Source: Cytobacillus horneckiae (GTDB lineage Bacteria; Bacillota; Bacilli; Bacillales; Cytobacillaceae). From it: a stretch of 64,000 nucleotides of DNA. Shown here one piece after another: positions 55,003 to 63,979 of this stretch. The notes under the pieces are model-generated. The model saw nothing but the letters and a program-made list of their open reading frames with translations, ran no database searches and was not told the origin of the DNA. The position numbers were made by a program, and so were the translations under genes. The stretch is from assembly GCF_002835735.1 (NCBI RefSeq), contig NZ_PISD01000049.1, forward strand, positions 17,706 through 81,705. The letters are read 5' to 3'. How positions within the stretch are numbered: the first letter of the stretch is position 1; each line of letters begins with the position of its first letter.

Positions 55003-56282
55003 TATTCTCTTTCTAAACTGTTCTTTAATGCTGAATCAAAAATTGTTAGAGCCTTATCAATTTCGCTTTTTTCTATTGTGAGTGGAGGTATCCATCTAAT
55101 TACTTGATTATACGGTCCACATGTTAAGAGTATTAATCCTTTAGAAAGACAGCTTTTTCTTACTTTTTCAGCTATGAAAGTTCCCGGATCACCATTTTCA
55201 GCAACAAATTCACACCCAATCATAAGTCCCTTACCGCGTACATCAACTATTTCAGGATATTCATTCTTTAACTTTTGTAATTCAGCTAATAAATAGTTTC
55301 CCATGTGCATAGAGTTATTAATTAAATCTTCTTCTTCTAATACTTTAAGTGTTTCAATAGCCGCAGCCATAGACAAAGGATTAGGCCCATAGGTTCCACC
55401 ATGTGAACCTGGAATCCACTTATCCATAAGCTTTTTATTTGCAACTATTCCGCTAAGAGGTAATCCTGAAGCAATTCCTTTAGCGATCACTAAAATATCT
55501 GGTATAACCCCAAAGTGCTCAAAGGCAAAATACTTTCCTGTTCTTCCGAATCCTGTTTGTATTTCATCAAAAATTAAAAGTATGTCATGTTTATCACAAA
55601 TCTCTCTTATCCCCTTAATAAAACTTTCAGACGGTGAAATATATCCTCCTTCTCCTAACACTGGCTCAATAATCATAGCTGCCGTTTCACTTGGAGAAGA
55701 TTGAGTGTTAAGCAAATGTTTTAGCTCTTCTAAACATTGTCTAGTCCTTTTTTCATTATCTTCTTCTGTGTATTGTTTAAAATAAGGGTGTGGACTAACA
55801 AAAACACCTGGCATAAGAGGCTGATAACCGGAACGGTATACTGATTTTGCAGTAGTTAATGACAGGGCTCCAATTGAACGTCCATGATACCCACCTTGAA
55901 AACAAATAATATTAGGCTTACCGGTTGCATGTCGTACTAATTTAATAGCACTTTCTACTGCCTCGCTCCCACTATTCGAAAAAAAGAAGCAGTTAAGTTT
56001 TTCCGGTAAAACTTTTTGGAGAGAATGAGATAGTTCATCCAACATTGAGTTATACAATATTGTTGTTTGTCCATGTAATAATTTTTCTGATTGTACTTTA
56101 ATAGCATTAACTATTCTAGGATGACAATGTCCCGTATTAGTCACACCTATTCCTGAAGTAAAATCAATAAATTTTTTACCTGTACGATCATATAAATGTA
56201 TATTTTCTCCATAATCTACATCGATGTTAGTAAAAAGCGGCCATACTTGTGAGATACTATCCGAGTATTGGTTTACGCTCAT
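55002..56282 (-). CDS. Class III PLP aminotransferase
   Basis: 426 residues. FFFSNSGSEAVESAIKLVRH, GGYHGRSIGALSLT, LIFDEIQTGFGRTGKYFAFE and the PLP lysine in PDILVIAKGIASGLPLSG; GSHGGTYGPNPLS. Closest in feel to 4-aminobutyrate/acetylornithine and lysine-6-aminotransferases. It could recycle or supply the semialdehyde/lysine side of the pathway. ATGA overlap with the hydroxylase gene. Confidence 0.87.
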   Translation of the reverse strand: MSVNQYSDSISQVWPLFTNIDVDYGENIHLYDRTGKKFIDFTSGIGVTNTGHCHPRIVNAIKVQSEKLLHGQTTILYNSMLDELSHSLQKVLPEKLNCFFFSNSGSEAVESAIKLVRHATGKPNIICFQGGYHGRSIGALSLTTAKSVYRSGYQPLMPGVFVSPHPYFKQYTEEDNEKRTRQCLEELKHLLNTQSSPSETAAMIIEPVLGEGGYISPSESFIKGIREICDKHDILLIFDEIQTGFGRTGKYFAFEHFGVIPDILVIAKGIASGLPLSGIVANKKLMDKWIPGSHGGTYGPNPLSMAAAIETLKVLEEEDLINNSMHMGNYLLAELQKLKNEYPEIVDVRGKGLMIGCEFVAENGDPGTFIAEKVRKSCLSKGLILLTCGPYNQVIRWIPPLTIEKSEIDKALTIFDSALKNSLERE

Positions 56283-57583
56283 GATAATACACCTTTCTTT
56301 ACAAATTTATTATTATCAATCGAATCAAGTATTCGTTGAGCTTTTGTAGCCATCATAGTGAATGATGCAGCATCACCTATTCCGTGAGTTCTTTCCGTTA
56401 ATCCATTCAAGTAAATATTTGCTTTCACATTTGATTTTGTATTAATTTTATAATCTTGAAAGACCTGTATATTATTTTCTTCGTTATAGTTAATAAATTC
56501 TTTCATCGGTTTAAGAACCTCAGGATATTTTTCCTCAAAGAATCCTGTACACAGAATAATATAATCGGTATTAATTGACCCATCTTCTTTGTTATATATA
56601 TCTGTGAAATTTAATAAGTAATTATCTCGATGTTTTGATATATCGAATATTTCTTTACAACGATATAATTTTATCTGCTCTTTCCCTCTAATTTTATCCT
56701 CGTATATTTTCCAATATAATGCCTCGCTCACATCCTCATCTACAGCAGAGTAGTTTGTATGCTTTATTTGCTCAAATAATTTATCCCGACCTTCTTGTGT
56801 TAAAGAGTAAAAATAATTAGTGAAATCAGGGAAGAAAACTTCATTTGTGAAGTGTCCTAATTCATATAGGCGAAATCCTGTATGCCTAACAACAGAATTG
56901 ATTTTTGAATTAGGAAATTTATTGGCTAAATAAAGCATTATTTCAACAGAGTTTTGTCCGGACCCAATAACTGTAAATGTAGGATTGTCATCATTGTTAA
57001 TATTCTTTATTGAGCTTATAAATTTACTAGCATGGAAAACCTTATCACCGATTTGGCCTTTAAATATGCTAGGTACAAACGGCTTCCTGCCTGAATTTAA
57101 GACTAAGTTTTTAGTGTGATAAACGTTCTCTTTGTTGTTTATGTTATTTTTGGTATGCACCTTAAGGCCTTCTACATTTTCATCTACAATTATTGGCTCT
57201 ACAAGCTTTACCTCCTCATTGTATTGAGCTTTATCATCTATTTTCTTTGCGACCCATTGCACGTAATCAGACCACTCGGTACGACTTGGTCGACCTAATA
57301 AACCAAACGAAAATAATCTTCCCTTTTCAAATAAATAATTTGAAAAAGTATATTGACTTCTTGGATTTCTTGGAGTAGCAAAGTCTCTTAAAAAATGATG
57401 CTGTATATCTGTGCCTGGTAATAACATTTCAGGCAACCATGCAGAGTTATTGTTTTTTTCTAAAAATACCCGTTTGTATATTCTCTCATTACTAGTTTCC
57501 TCTGAATCTCTTATTGCAGTCTCCAAAGCAATCCCAGCAGGACCAAATCCTGCACCTACGACATCATAGTATTTTTCGTACAT
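56279..57583 (-). CDS. L-lysine/L-ornithine N-hydroxylase (flavin N-monooxygenase)
   Basis: 434 residues from ATG 57583, behind AAGGAGGAAAACA and overlapping the regulator stop by 20 bases; an in-frame upstream extension lies within the AraC gene. FAD site YDVVGAGFGPAGIALETAI, TDIQHHFLRDFATPRNPRSQ, TFSNYLFEKGRLFSFGLL, NADPH site FTVIGSGQNSVEIMLYLANK and C-terminal NGLTERTHGIGDAA are those of SidA/PvdA/IucD enzymes. In hydrazine pathways N6-hydroxylysine is the first step. Lysine against ornithine cannot be decided by eye. Confidence 0.88.
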   Translation of the reverse strand: MYEKYYDVVGAGFGPAGIALETAIRDSEETSNERIYKRVFLEKNNNSAWLPEMLLPGTDIQHHFLRDFATPRNPRSQYTFSNYLFEKGRLFSFGLLGRPSRTEWSDYVQWVAKKIDDKAQYNEEVKLVEPIIVDENVEGLKVHTKNNINNKENVYHTKNLVLNSGRKPFVPSIFKGQIGDKVFHASKFISSIKNINNDDNPTFTVIGSGQNSVEIMLYLANKFPNSKINSVVRHTGFRLYELGHFTNEVFFPDFTNYFYSLTQEGRDKLFEQIKHTNYSAVDEDVSEALYWKIYEDKIRGKEQIKLYRCKEIFDISKHRDNYLLNFTDIYNKEDGSINTDYIILCTGFFEEKYPEVLKPMKEFINYNEENNIQVFQDYKINTKSNVKANIYLNGLTERTHGIGDAASFTMMATKAQRILDSIDNNKFVKKGVLS

Positions 57584-58238
57584 TGTTTTCCTCCTTATAA
57601 ATTGAGTGATAGCGCTTTCTAAAATTTGATGGGCATAGTCCAACTTCTTTTTTAAATATTTGAGAGAAATAAGATAAATTAGTGTATCCAATTGACATAC
57701 ATACATCGGTAACCAGATGACCATTTGCTAGCATTTGTTTAGCCTTTGAGATTCTTAGTTTTATAAGGTAATCTTTAAAGCCAATACCCGTGGTCTCTCT
57801 AAAAAATCTTGAAAAATATGCGGTATTTAAAAATAAGTGATTTGATACATTTTTTAAGTTAAGGTCAGAATTTTGAAAATTTTCTTCAATATAGATCAAC
57901 GCTTCTATTATTTTTTCATTATTCACGTGGGTTAATTCGTTGAAGTCTATTTGTTCGTTAATCATGTTAATTACCATTTCAAAAATATCTTCTTTCGGTA
58001 CACTATTTACTCTTATTAAAGGGAAATGGGTTTTATCGAATTCTTTTAGAACCAATTTTTCATCATTCATTAGGTTGTTACCTTCTAAGATAATTAACAT
58101 CTTATATCTCTCTAAATTTTTATTTTCTAGTACTTTTAAGTTACTAATTAAAACAACCTTGAGCTTTTCTAGTAAAAATTTTTCTTTATCATCGAATATA
58201 TTCATTGCATCATATAACAAAGTACATTTTACTCCCAA
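57564..58238 (-). CDS. AraC-family regulator of the cluster
   Basis: 224 residues from a TTG behind GGAGGAGGAAGC. The N-terminal 100 residues look like a degenerate receiver or sensing domain without a clear phospho-Asp. The C-terminal HTH_18 pair is intact: LNLKNVSNHLFLNTAYFSRF and VTDVCMSIGYTNLSYFSQIF, then KKEVGLCPSNFRKRY. It leads the minus-strand operon and faces the PurU-like gene, so it probably controls both from the shared 200-bp promoter region. Confidence 0.85.
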   Translation of the reverse strand: MGVKCTLLYDAMNIFDDKEKFLLEKLKVVLISNLKVLENKNLERYKMLIILEGNNLMNDEKLVLKEFDKTHFPLIRVNSVPKEDIFEMVINMINEQIDFNELTHVNNEKIIEALIYIEENFQNSDLNLKNVSNHLFLNTAYFSRFFRETTGIGFKDYLIKLRISKAKQMLANGHLVTDVCMSIGYTNLSYFSQIFKKEVGLCPSNFRKRYHSIYKEENNVRKIL

Positions 58239-58454
58239 GCTTCCTCCTCCTTCTTATTAATACACCCCCAATAATTATTTTATTTCCTGTAGATATGTTG
58301 GAGTAGCTACCCCATGACTCAATAGTAGAGAATCAAAATCTTCAATGCTTTATTTTTTTTTACTAATTTTTTACTTAATTCTACATTTTGGATATTTCTG
58401 TAGAAATTTACCTCTTTTCAAATTAGTATTATTAATAAATTGGAGGGATATTCT
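58239..58454. promoter_or_regulatory. Divergent promoter region of the cluster with a repeated TTTC(C)TGTAGA motif
   Basis: Between the AraC regulator and the PurU-like gene. TTTCCTGTAGATAT (58284-58297) and TTTCTGTAGAAAT (58395-58407) repeat in the same orientation about 110 bp apart, as expected for AraC-family half-sites. GTTGGAGTAGCTACCCCA nearby is partly palindromic. Function inferred. Confidence 0.45.
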
Positions 58455-59303
58455 ATGATAGCGAATAACTATAGGATTAAGCTAATAGGTGAAGTTAATT
58501 TTTCAATGATTACTGAATTATTTAATTTAATTAATAAACCATCTATAATTATCAATTCGATTAATAAACATCAATTAAAAGATGTGAATTTATTATTTTT
58601 GTGGATTGAACTAGAATTCAAATGCAATATAAAAGAAGTCAATAATTTTGAAGAGAATTTATCAAATCTAAAAGAAAAGTATTCAATTGATATAAAGGTG
58701 GAGAAAGTAACTACAAAAAATATGGCGGTTTTTGTGTCTAAACAAGACCACTGCCTAAAAGAAGTTATAGAGAGATGGAGTAAAGGAGAGCTTATTTGTA
58801 ACATTCCCCTTGTAATAAGTGAACATGATATCCATAGAGAATACGTAGAATCATATGGGATACCGTTTTATAAATTAAAGCTAACAGCAAATAATATGGA
58901 GAACGATCAGATTGCATTCAAAATTTTAATGGAAAAGAATATAGATTTTATCGTATTAGCTCGGTATATGCAGATTTTGTCCCCATCCTTCGTTAGAAAG
59001 TACGAGAATAAAATTATTAATATACACCATTCGTTGTTACCTGCATTTATCGGTGCTAATACTTATAAAAGGGCGTTTGAGAGAGGAGTAAAAGTGATTG
59101 GATCAACAGCACACTATGTTACTGAAAAATTAGATGAGGGACCTATTTTAACACAAAAAGCTATTCATATACCTGAAGGATTAACAATGAATGAATATAA
59201 ACATTATGGGCAAAGGATAGAATCAGATACTTTGATAGCTGCAATAAAATACCATATTGAAGAAAAAGTATTTGTGTATGATAACAAAACTATTTTAGTA
59301 TGA
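58455..59303 (+). CDS. PurU-like formyl-transfer enzyme with ACT domain
   Basis: 282 residues from ATG 58455 behind TGGAGGGATATTCT (a TTG 15 bases earlier is the ribosome site). N-terminal ACT-like half; C-terminal formyltransferase half with NIHHSLLPAFIGANTYKRAF, GVKVIGSTAHYVTEKLDEGP and TMNEYKHYGQRIES. This is the plan of formyltetrahydrofolate hydrolase PurU. In a cluster with an N-hydroxylase and hydrazine chemistry it may formylate an amine/hydrazine or supply formate. Divergent from the operon, sharing its promoter region. Confidence 0.82.
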   Translation: MIANNYRIKLIGEVNFSMITELFNLINKPSIIINSINKHQLKDVNLLFLWIELEFKCNIKEVNNFEENLSNLKEKYSIDIKVEKVTTKNMAVFVSKQDHCLKEVIERWSKGELICNIPLVISEHDIHREYVESYGIPFYKLKLTANNMENDQIAFKILMEKNIDFIVLARYMQILSPSFVRKYENKIINIHHSLLPAFIGANTYKRAFERGVKVIGSTAHYVTEKLDEGPILTQKAIHIPEGLTMNEYKHYGQRIESDTLIAAIKYHIEEKVFVYDNKTILV

Positions 59304-59329
59304 TACTAAAAAAATGACCTTATATTACG

Positions 59330-59400
59330 AGGGCACTGAAAAAAAGCCGATTTTTTTCCATAAATCCAGAAGAAGATCGGCTTTAAAGTGCTATTGAGTA
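59330..59400. repeat. Inverted repeat after the PurU-like gene
   Basis: GGCACTGAAAAAAAGCCGAT...ATCGGCTTTAAAGTGC with inner TTTTTC/GAAGAA arms forms a long imperfect stem. It may be the terminator of the gene or one end of a lost insertion element (GTACAGTCCC follows). Confidence 0.5.
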
Positions 59401-59418
59401 CAGTCCCATTTGGACTAT

Positions 59419-60330
59419 TCAGTAAAGGACACGCCATAAATAAAAGGTAGCGTATGATTCCCAGTTCTTCCATGGAATTGATATTTCCAAGATTTCATCT
59501 TTCATAGGCTTTCGGTCCATGTTACGTAATAATTTTATCGAATTAATAAGACCCACATCATCGATTGGAAAAGCTGTTGGGAACCTTAGGCAGCGCATTA
59601 GAACATAATTGGCTGTCCAAGGACCGATGCCTCGTATTTTAATTAAGTTTTTTTCAGCTTCTTTATAGTCCATTTTCATTAATTTTTCCTTCGATAATTC
59701 TCCACTTGCCATTAGCCTGGCAATTCCAATGATATATTCACTTTTTTTTACCGTCATTTTAATATCTGCCAGGTCGGTAGGTGTTAACTGTGCAATTCGT
59801 TCGTACGGTGGGAACACCCAATACTTTTTACCATTCCATTCGATGGAATCGCCAAATCCTTCTACAAATTGCTTCTTTAATGAGTACGCAAACGCTAAGT
59901 TAATTTGTTGCCCTAAAACACCCCAACATAAAGCCTCAAATAAGTCGGGAATGCCGACGACTCGCAATCCATAAAATTTTCGGGCAGGCATTTTAAGTAA
60001 TGGATCTGCTTTTGCCATTTCATAAAATGGGGTTAAATCGTTATCAAGATCAAACCATTCACGAATATATTTTACAATCTTTTCTCGTTGCCCCTCTTCA
60101 GTAGGTCTAGAATCATTTAAGAACTGAACAACCATCTGTTTATTATCAAGTACGCTTACCTTTATCAAGGACCGAATTTCTCCAATGGCTATAACTCTTG
60201 TAATGATATCATTCTCCGTTTCATACATGCATTCATTTTTTTCCCTTGTTAGATAGCCTATATTAGCATTCATGTCAAACTCTTCAGGTAATGTAATAAT
60301 AATATCATCATTGACTTCATGCCATGTCAC
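59419..60330 (-). CDS. alkA: DNA-3-methyladenine glycosylase, AlkA type
   Basis: 303 residues from GTG 60330, which lies 9 bases after GAGGAGG; ATGs upstream overlap that site. N-terminal beta domain (VTWHEVNDDIIITLPEEFDM), then the helix-hairpin-helix NLIKIRGIGPWTANYVLMRC and the catalytic Asp in FPIDDVGL. It excises 3-methyladenine and other alkylated bases. Divergent from the 2OG oxygenase/ada genes; bacilli keep alkA next to adaAB as part of the adaptive response. Confidence 0.92.
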   Translation of the reverse strand: MTWHEVNDDIIITLPEEFDMNANIGYLTREKNECMYETENDIITRVIAIGEIRSLIKVSVLDNKQMVVQFLNDSRPTEEGQREKIVKYIREWFDLDNDLTPFYEMAKADPLLKMPARKFYGLRVVGIPDLFEALCWGVLGQQINLAFAYSLKKQFVEGFGDSIEWNGKKYWVFPPYERIAQLTPTDLADIKMTVKKSEYIIGIARLMASGELSKEKLMKMDYKEAEKNLIKIRGIGPWTANYVLMRCLRFPTAFPIDDVGLINSIKLLRNMDRKPMKDEILEISIPWKNWESYATFYLWRVLY

Positions 60331-60538
60331 TTTAATCATCCTCCTCATCTTATTACTATTTCCTATACTATTTACAAAATAATTAGAAGGAAAATTCACA
60401 CTGATTTAAGTTTTACTTTATCACATAATAATCTTGATTAATTTTGTTATCTTGCTATTACATTCCAAGTCCCTTATTTTTTCTATTTATGAGGTTATAA
60501 TGTTATTTATCATGAATGCTGAATAGGAGGGGATAAAA

Positions 60539-61252
60539 ATGGTCCAAGATATTAAAACACGTGTCAAAAGCTTAAATTGGGAATCAATTCAAAACGAATT
60601 AGATGCGCAAGGATTTGCAAAGCTTCCAGCAATATTAACAAAAGATGAATGTGACTCCTTCATAGAACTTTATAGTGAGGAAGAGTCATACAGAACGACA
60701 ATCAATATGACGAGATATCGCTTTGGGAATGGGGAGTACAAATACTTTTCCTATCCATTACCCGAAATAATCCAAAGTTTAAGAGAATCCTTTTATCCAG
60801 AGTTGGCTAAAACAGCCAATCGATGGTTGGATTATTTAAAGAAACCAGAACATTTTCCAGATCATCTTCAAGATTTTTTGAAAATATGTGAAGAATATGA
60901 ACAAACTAGACCGACACCCTTAATTTTAAAGTATGAAACAGGCGGATATAATTGTTTGCACCAAGATTTATATGGAGATGTATTTTTCCCATTTCAAGTA
61001 GTATTTGTATTAAATCAACGAAATAAAGACTATACAGGTGGTGAGTCCTTATTAGTGGAACAAATTCCTCGTGCTCAGAGCAGGGGGCATGTGATTACTT
61101 TAGAACAAGGCAGTGCGCTTATTTTTCCTACTAACCATAGACCTGCTCTTGGTAAAAAAGGCTATTACAAAAATACAGTTCGTCATGGAGTAAGTACGGT
61201 TACTTCTGGAGAACGATACGGTCTTGGAATCATTTTCCATGATTCAAAATAA
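60539..61252 (+). CDS. 2OG-Fe(II) oxygenase, probable alkylation repair
   Basis: 237 residues, ATG 60539 behind AGGAGGGGATAAAA. Iron motif H-x-D in NCLHQDLYGDVFFPFQ, distal His and 2OG Arg in TVRHGVSTVTSGERYGLGII. The conserved NHRPALGKKGYYKN suggests the Oxygenase-NA (PF09859) family, often beside ada genes. Likely oxidative demethylation of alkylated bases or another repair oxidation; substrate not shown. Confidence 0.82.
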   Translation: MVQDIKTRVKSLNWESIQNELDAQGFAKLPAILTKDECDSFIELYSEEESYRTTINMTRYRFGNGEYKYFSYPLPEIIQSLRESFYPELAKTANRWLDYLKKPEHFPDHLQDFLKICEEYEQTRPTPLILKYETGGYNCLHQDLYGDVFFPFQVVFVLNQRNKDYTGGESLLVEQIPRAQSRGHVITLEQGSALIFPTNHRPALGKKGYYKNTVRHGVSTVTSGERYGLGIIFHDSK

Positions 61253-61340
61253 ATATTGAATTTTAATATCTTGCTATTTTATCCCTAGAATTGTACATTC
61301 TGAAATTGTAGGGGGTATATTGTAAGAAGAGGTGAGATAA

Positions 61341-61970
61341 ATGTCGGATAGTATCAATAATGAATTGCAAGAGAGTGAAGATCATGAAATTTTGAATGAC
61401 GCAAACATGATGACAAACGAAAAATGGCAAGCAATTATAGATAATGATGCATCGTACAATAATCAATTTTTCTATGCTGTAAAGACCACAGGTATCTTCT
61501 GTAAACCGTCATGCAAATCTCGCGTTCCTAAAAAAGAAAATGTCCGTATTTTTTTAAACGCAGAACAAGCTCTCCATGCAAATTTTCGCCCTTGTAAACG
61601 TTGCAAGCCTACTAATGAGAGATTGCCTGATAGTGAGTGGGTGGCTCTTATCACTGAATACATTGATAAAAATTTCATAGAAAAATTAACTCTAGAAACA
61701 TTAGCAGATATTGCTCATGGGAGCCCCTATCATTTGCATCGAACGTTTAAAAAGATTAAAGGCATCACGCCAGTTGAGTATATACAACAGGTTAGAGTAA
61801 ACGCGGCTAAAAAGGATTTGATTCAAACAAATAAAGCTATTGCGGATATCTCCATATGTGTAGGTATGCCTAACACGCCCTATTTTATTACTTTATTTAA
61901 AAAGAAAACCGGACATACACCAGCACAATATCGCCAGCTTCGTCAAATGAGTAAAATGGAGGAATTGTAA
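61341..61970 (+). CDS. adaA: AdaA: methylphosphotriester-DNA methyltransferase and activator
   Basis: 209 residues. N-terminal Ada zinc domain: KTTGIFCKPSCKSRVPKKEN and FRPCKRCKPTNERLPDSEW give the four Cys ligands, one of which takes the methyl group. C-terminal AraC domain: LETLADIAHGSPYHLHRTFK, ADISICVGMPNTPYFITLFK. Senses methyl phosphotriesters and activates the adaptive response. Begins behind AGAGGTGAGATAA, next to adaB. Confidence 0.95.
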   Translation: MSDSINNELQESEDHEILNDANMMTNEKWQAIIDNDASYNNQFFYAVKTTGIFCKPSCKSRVPKKENVRIFLNAEQALHANFRPCKRCKPTNERLPDSEWVALITEYIDKNFIEKLTLETLADIAHGSPYHLHRTFKKIKGITPVEYIQQVRVNAAKKDLIQTNKAIADISICVGMPNTPYFITLFKKKTGHTPAQYRQLRQMSKMEEL

Positions 61971-61971
61971 A

Positions 61972-62505
61972 ATGGAATCAAAGAATAAACCAACACTTTA
62001 TTGGTCTTTGCTAAAGTTTAAGGATTTGAATTTTTATATTGCTTCAACAGCTAAGGGACTTGTGTTTGTTGGTTCACAGAACAAACCATTCGAGGAATTG
62101 TCCGAATGGGCTAAGAAACGCTTTACGGGAAGTCCTCTTGTTGAAGATGATGAAAAGCTTGAACCCTATGCGGTTGAAATCACCCAGTATCTAGAAGGAA
62201 AACGGAAAACCTTTACTGTTCCATTTAATTATGATGGAACAGCATTCCAGCTTGCAGTTTGGAACGCACTTTGTGAAATTCCGTACGGACAGACTAAATC
62301 CTATTCCGACATTGCAAAGGATATAAATAAACCAGCAGCTGTTCGAGCTGTAGGGACGGCGATTGGGGCTAATCCAGTATTAATCACCGTACCGTGTCAT
62401 CGTGTAGTAGGAAAGAATGGATCATTAACCGGCTATCGTGGCGGATTAGAAATGAAGACACTGCTTTTGGATCTGGAAAGACAGGCCTTATCCAGCAATG
62501 AGTGA
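61972..62505 (+). CDS. adaB: O6-methylguanine-DNA methyltransferase (AdaB/Ogt)
   Basis: 177 residues, ATG one base after the adaA stop region (ATGGAGGAATTGTAAAATGG). Acceptor cysteine in ITVPCHRVVGKNGSLTGYRG; helix NALCEIPYGQTKSYSDIAKD. Removes methyl from O6-methylguanine by suicide transfer. Operon with adaA, as in B. subtilis. Confidence 0.96.
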   Translation: MESKNKPTLYWSLLKFKDLNFYIASTAKGLVFVGSQNKPFEELSEWAKKRFTGSPLVEDDEKLEPYAVEITQYLEGKRKTFTVPFNYDGTAFQLAVWNALCEIPYGQTKSYSDIAKDINKPAAVRAVGTAIGANPVLITVPCHRVVGKNGSLTGYRGGLEMKTLLLDLERQALSSNE

Positions 62506-62544
62506 TGATTATTACCGCACAATGAATGGAAAGGAGGTTCCGTC

Positions 62545-63363
62545 ATGGAAAGTGAATTGTTCTATAAAAATCCGAAAACCATTCTTAATAAAGGCACAGG
62601 CTTTCTTTCAGGTTATACTCATTCATTAAATCCTTATACAGGCTGTTCATTTGGGTGTTCATATTGTTATGTACGCCAAATGCCGGTATCCCTCTTTCGA
62701 AATGGGGAATGGGGAAATTGGGTTGATGTTAAAAACGGAGCTGCGAATTTACTAAGCAAGGAGCTTCATCGCGCCAAAGTCAAAGGTAATGTAACCATTT
62801 TTATGTCATCAAGTACAGACCCATATCAACCCGTAGAGCATAAGGAAAAAGTGACGCGATCTTTACTAGAGGTTATGGTAGAAGATCCCCCTAACTTCTT
62901 ATTAGTACAGACGAGAAGCCCACTTGTAAGTCGAGATATCGATTTGCTGCAGCATTTAAAAGATAGAGTCCGGGTAAGTATGACAATTGAGACAGATTTG
63001 GAAACGATACGTAAACATTTTACTCCAAAGGCACCTCCAATTCAGGCGCGCTTTAAGACATTGGAAAAATTAGCAGCTGCGGGAATACCGACCCAAGTTG
63101 CGATAGCACCTATATTACCGAGTGGGGATTATTTTCCTGAGAAATTGAGGCCATTAGTCAACCGGATATGTATTGATGACTACTTTATGGGCGATGGCAG
63201 TGGAGGAAAACGCACAAGAAAACTAGGAATTGAAAAAAAATATGCCCAACTTGGTTTAGAAGAATGGTATAGACCGCAAGTTATTAAAAAAGTATATAAC
63301 AGATTTATAGAAATCTTTCCGGAAAATCAGGTTTATGTGAGCCAGACAGGGTTCGAGCCGTAA
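62545..63363 (+). CDS. Radical SAM protein of the spore photoproduct lyase-like (Rv2578c) group
   Basis: 272 residues. Cluster motif C-x3-C-x2-C in YTGCSFGCSYCYVRQMPVSL; NVTIFMSSSTDPYQPVEHKE, RVSMTIETDLETIRKHFTPK. The SPL-family radical SAM fold is clear, but it is not the true sporulation SplB. Reaction unknown; such genes often sit with DNA repair. Behind AAGGAGGTTCCGTC, 40 bp after adaB. Confidence 0.88.
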   Translation: MESELFYKNPKTILNKGTGFLSGYTHSLNPYTGCSFGCSYCYVRQMPVSLFRNGEWGNWVDVKNGAANLLSKELHRAKVKGNVTIFMSSSTDPYQPVEHKEKVTRSLLEVMVEDPPNFLLVQTRSPLVSRDIDLLQHLKDRVRVSMTIETDLETIRKHFTPKAPPIQARFKTLEKLAAAGIPTQVAIAPILPSGDYFPEKLRPLVNRICIDDYFMGDGSGGKRTRKLGIEKKYAQLGLEEWYRPQVIKKVYNRFIEIFPENQVYVSQTGFEP

Positions 63364-63383
63364 AGACAATAGGAAGTGATTGC

Positions 63384-63686
63384 ATGTGTAAAGATAATGA
63401 GAAAATTGCTGAAAATGGAAAAAAGGCATTCACCCTGCTAGGTGCCGATATGCGTCCATATCAAAGTGATACACCGGGTATTTTTGGTGGGTATCGACGG
63501 AGTAAATTATATGGAAGATTAGATTGTCCCTCAGCGCTTAGAGCTATAGCAAAAGGTGGATATGTTAAACACCGTGTGTTTTTTGCGGATGAGCAGACGG
63601 CCCTCTCGATGGGTTTCAGGCCGTGTGCCATGTGCCTGCCTGAAAAATATGCACGATGGAAGAAGGAGAAAAAAAAAAGGGACTGA
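63384..63686 (+). CDS. Stand-alone Ada-type zinc domain protein
   Basis: 100 residues. GRLDCPSALRAIAKGGYVKH and GFRPCAMCLPEKYARW hold three Cys of the Ada metal-binding domain (PF02805), with RVFFADEQTALSMGFRPCAM as in the Ada fold. No AraC part, so it may accept methyl groups or bind DNA without activating transcription. Directly after the radical SAM gene (20 bp). Confidence 0.8.
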   Translation: MCKDNEKIAENGKKAFTLLGADMRPYQSDTPGIFGGYRRSKLYGRLDCPSALRAIAKGGYVKHRVFFADEQTALSMGFRPCAMCLPEKYARWKKEKKKRD

Positions 63687-63979
63687 AAATGGAGAAAACA
63701 CCTAGCAATTCAGGCACACCAAAAATGAACAATACGGTCTTCAAAAGATACAAAATGCCACATTTTCTGTACATTAAGATGAAGTAGATTCTTGGAAACG
63801 AAGAATAAATGGACACACAAAACAAAGAAGGTTTAAGCAAGACCCAGATGCATATTTAAACAACATCGAAAGCAAATGAAAAAGGCACAACTAATAATTG
63901 TGTTAGTTGTGCCATATAAAAAAAAAGCCGAAACATTTATCTGCTTCGCACTGCTGTTAACATTGTTAATTATAAATAG
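63687..63979. other. Intergenic region before the tRNA
   Basis: Contains a minor plus-strand protein scrap (SWKRRINGHTKQRRFK ... DPDAYLNNIESK, stop at 63879) of unknown origin and the terminator at 63878-63913. No intact gene. Confidence 0.45.
63878..63913 (-). terminator. Terminator of the incoming minus-strand tRNA operon
   Basis: Minus strand: GGCACAACTAA - CACAATTA - TTAGTTGTGCC then TTTTTC. It follows the tRNA-Asp gene that enters from the right edge. Confidence 0.85.

Noticed and set aside
56279..59303. Formyl-hydroxamate siderophore locus
   Set aside because: Hydroxylase plus formyltransferase would fit, but no NRPS, NIS synthetase or siderophore uptake gene is present, while cupin and MetRS-like genes point to N-N chemistry.
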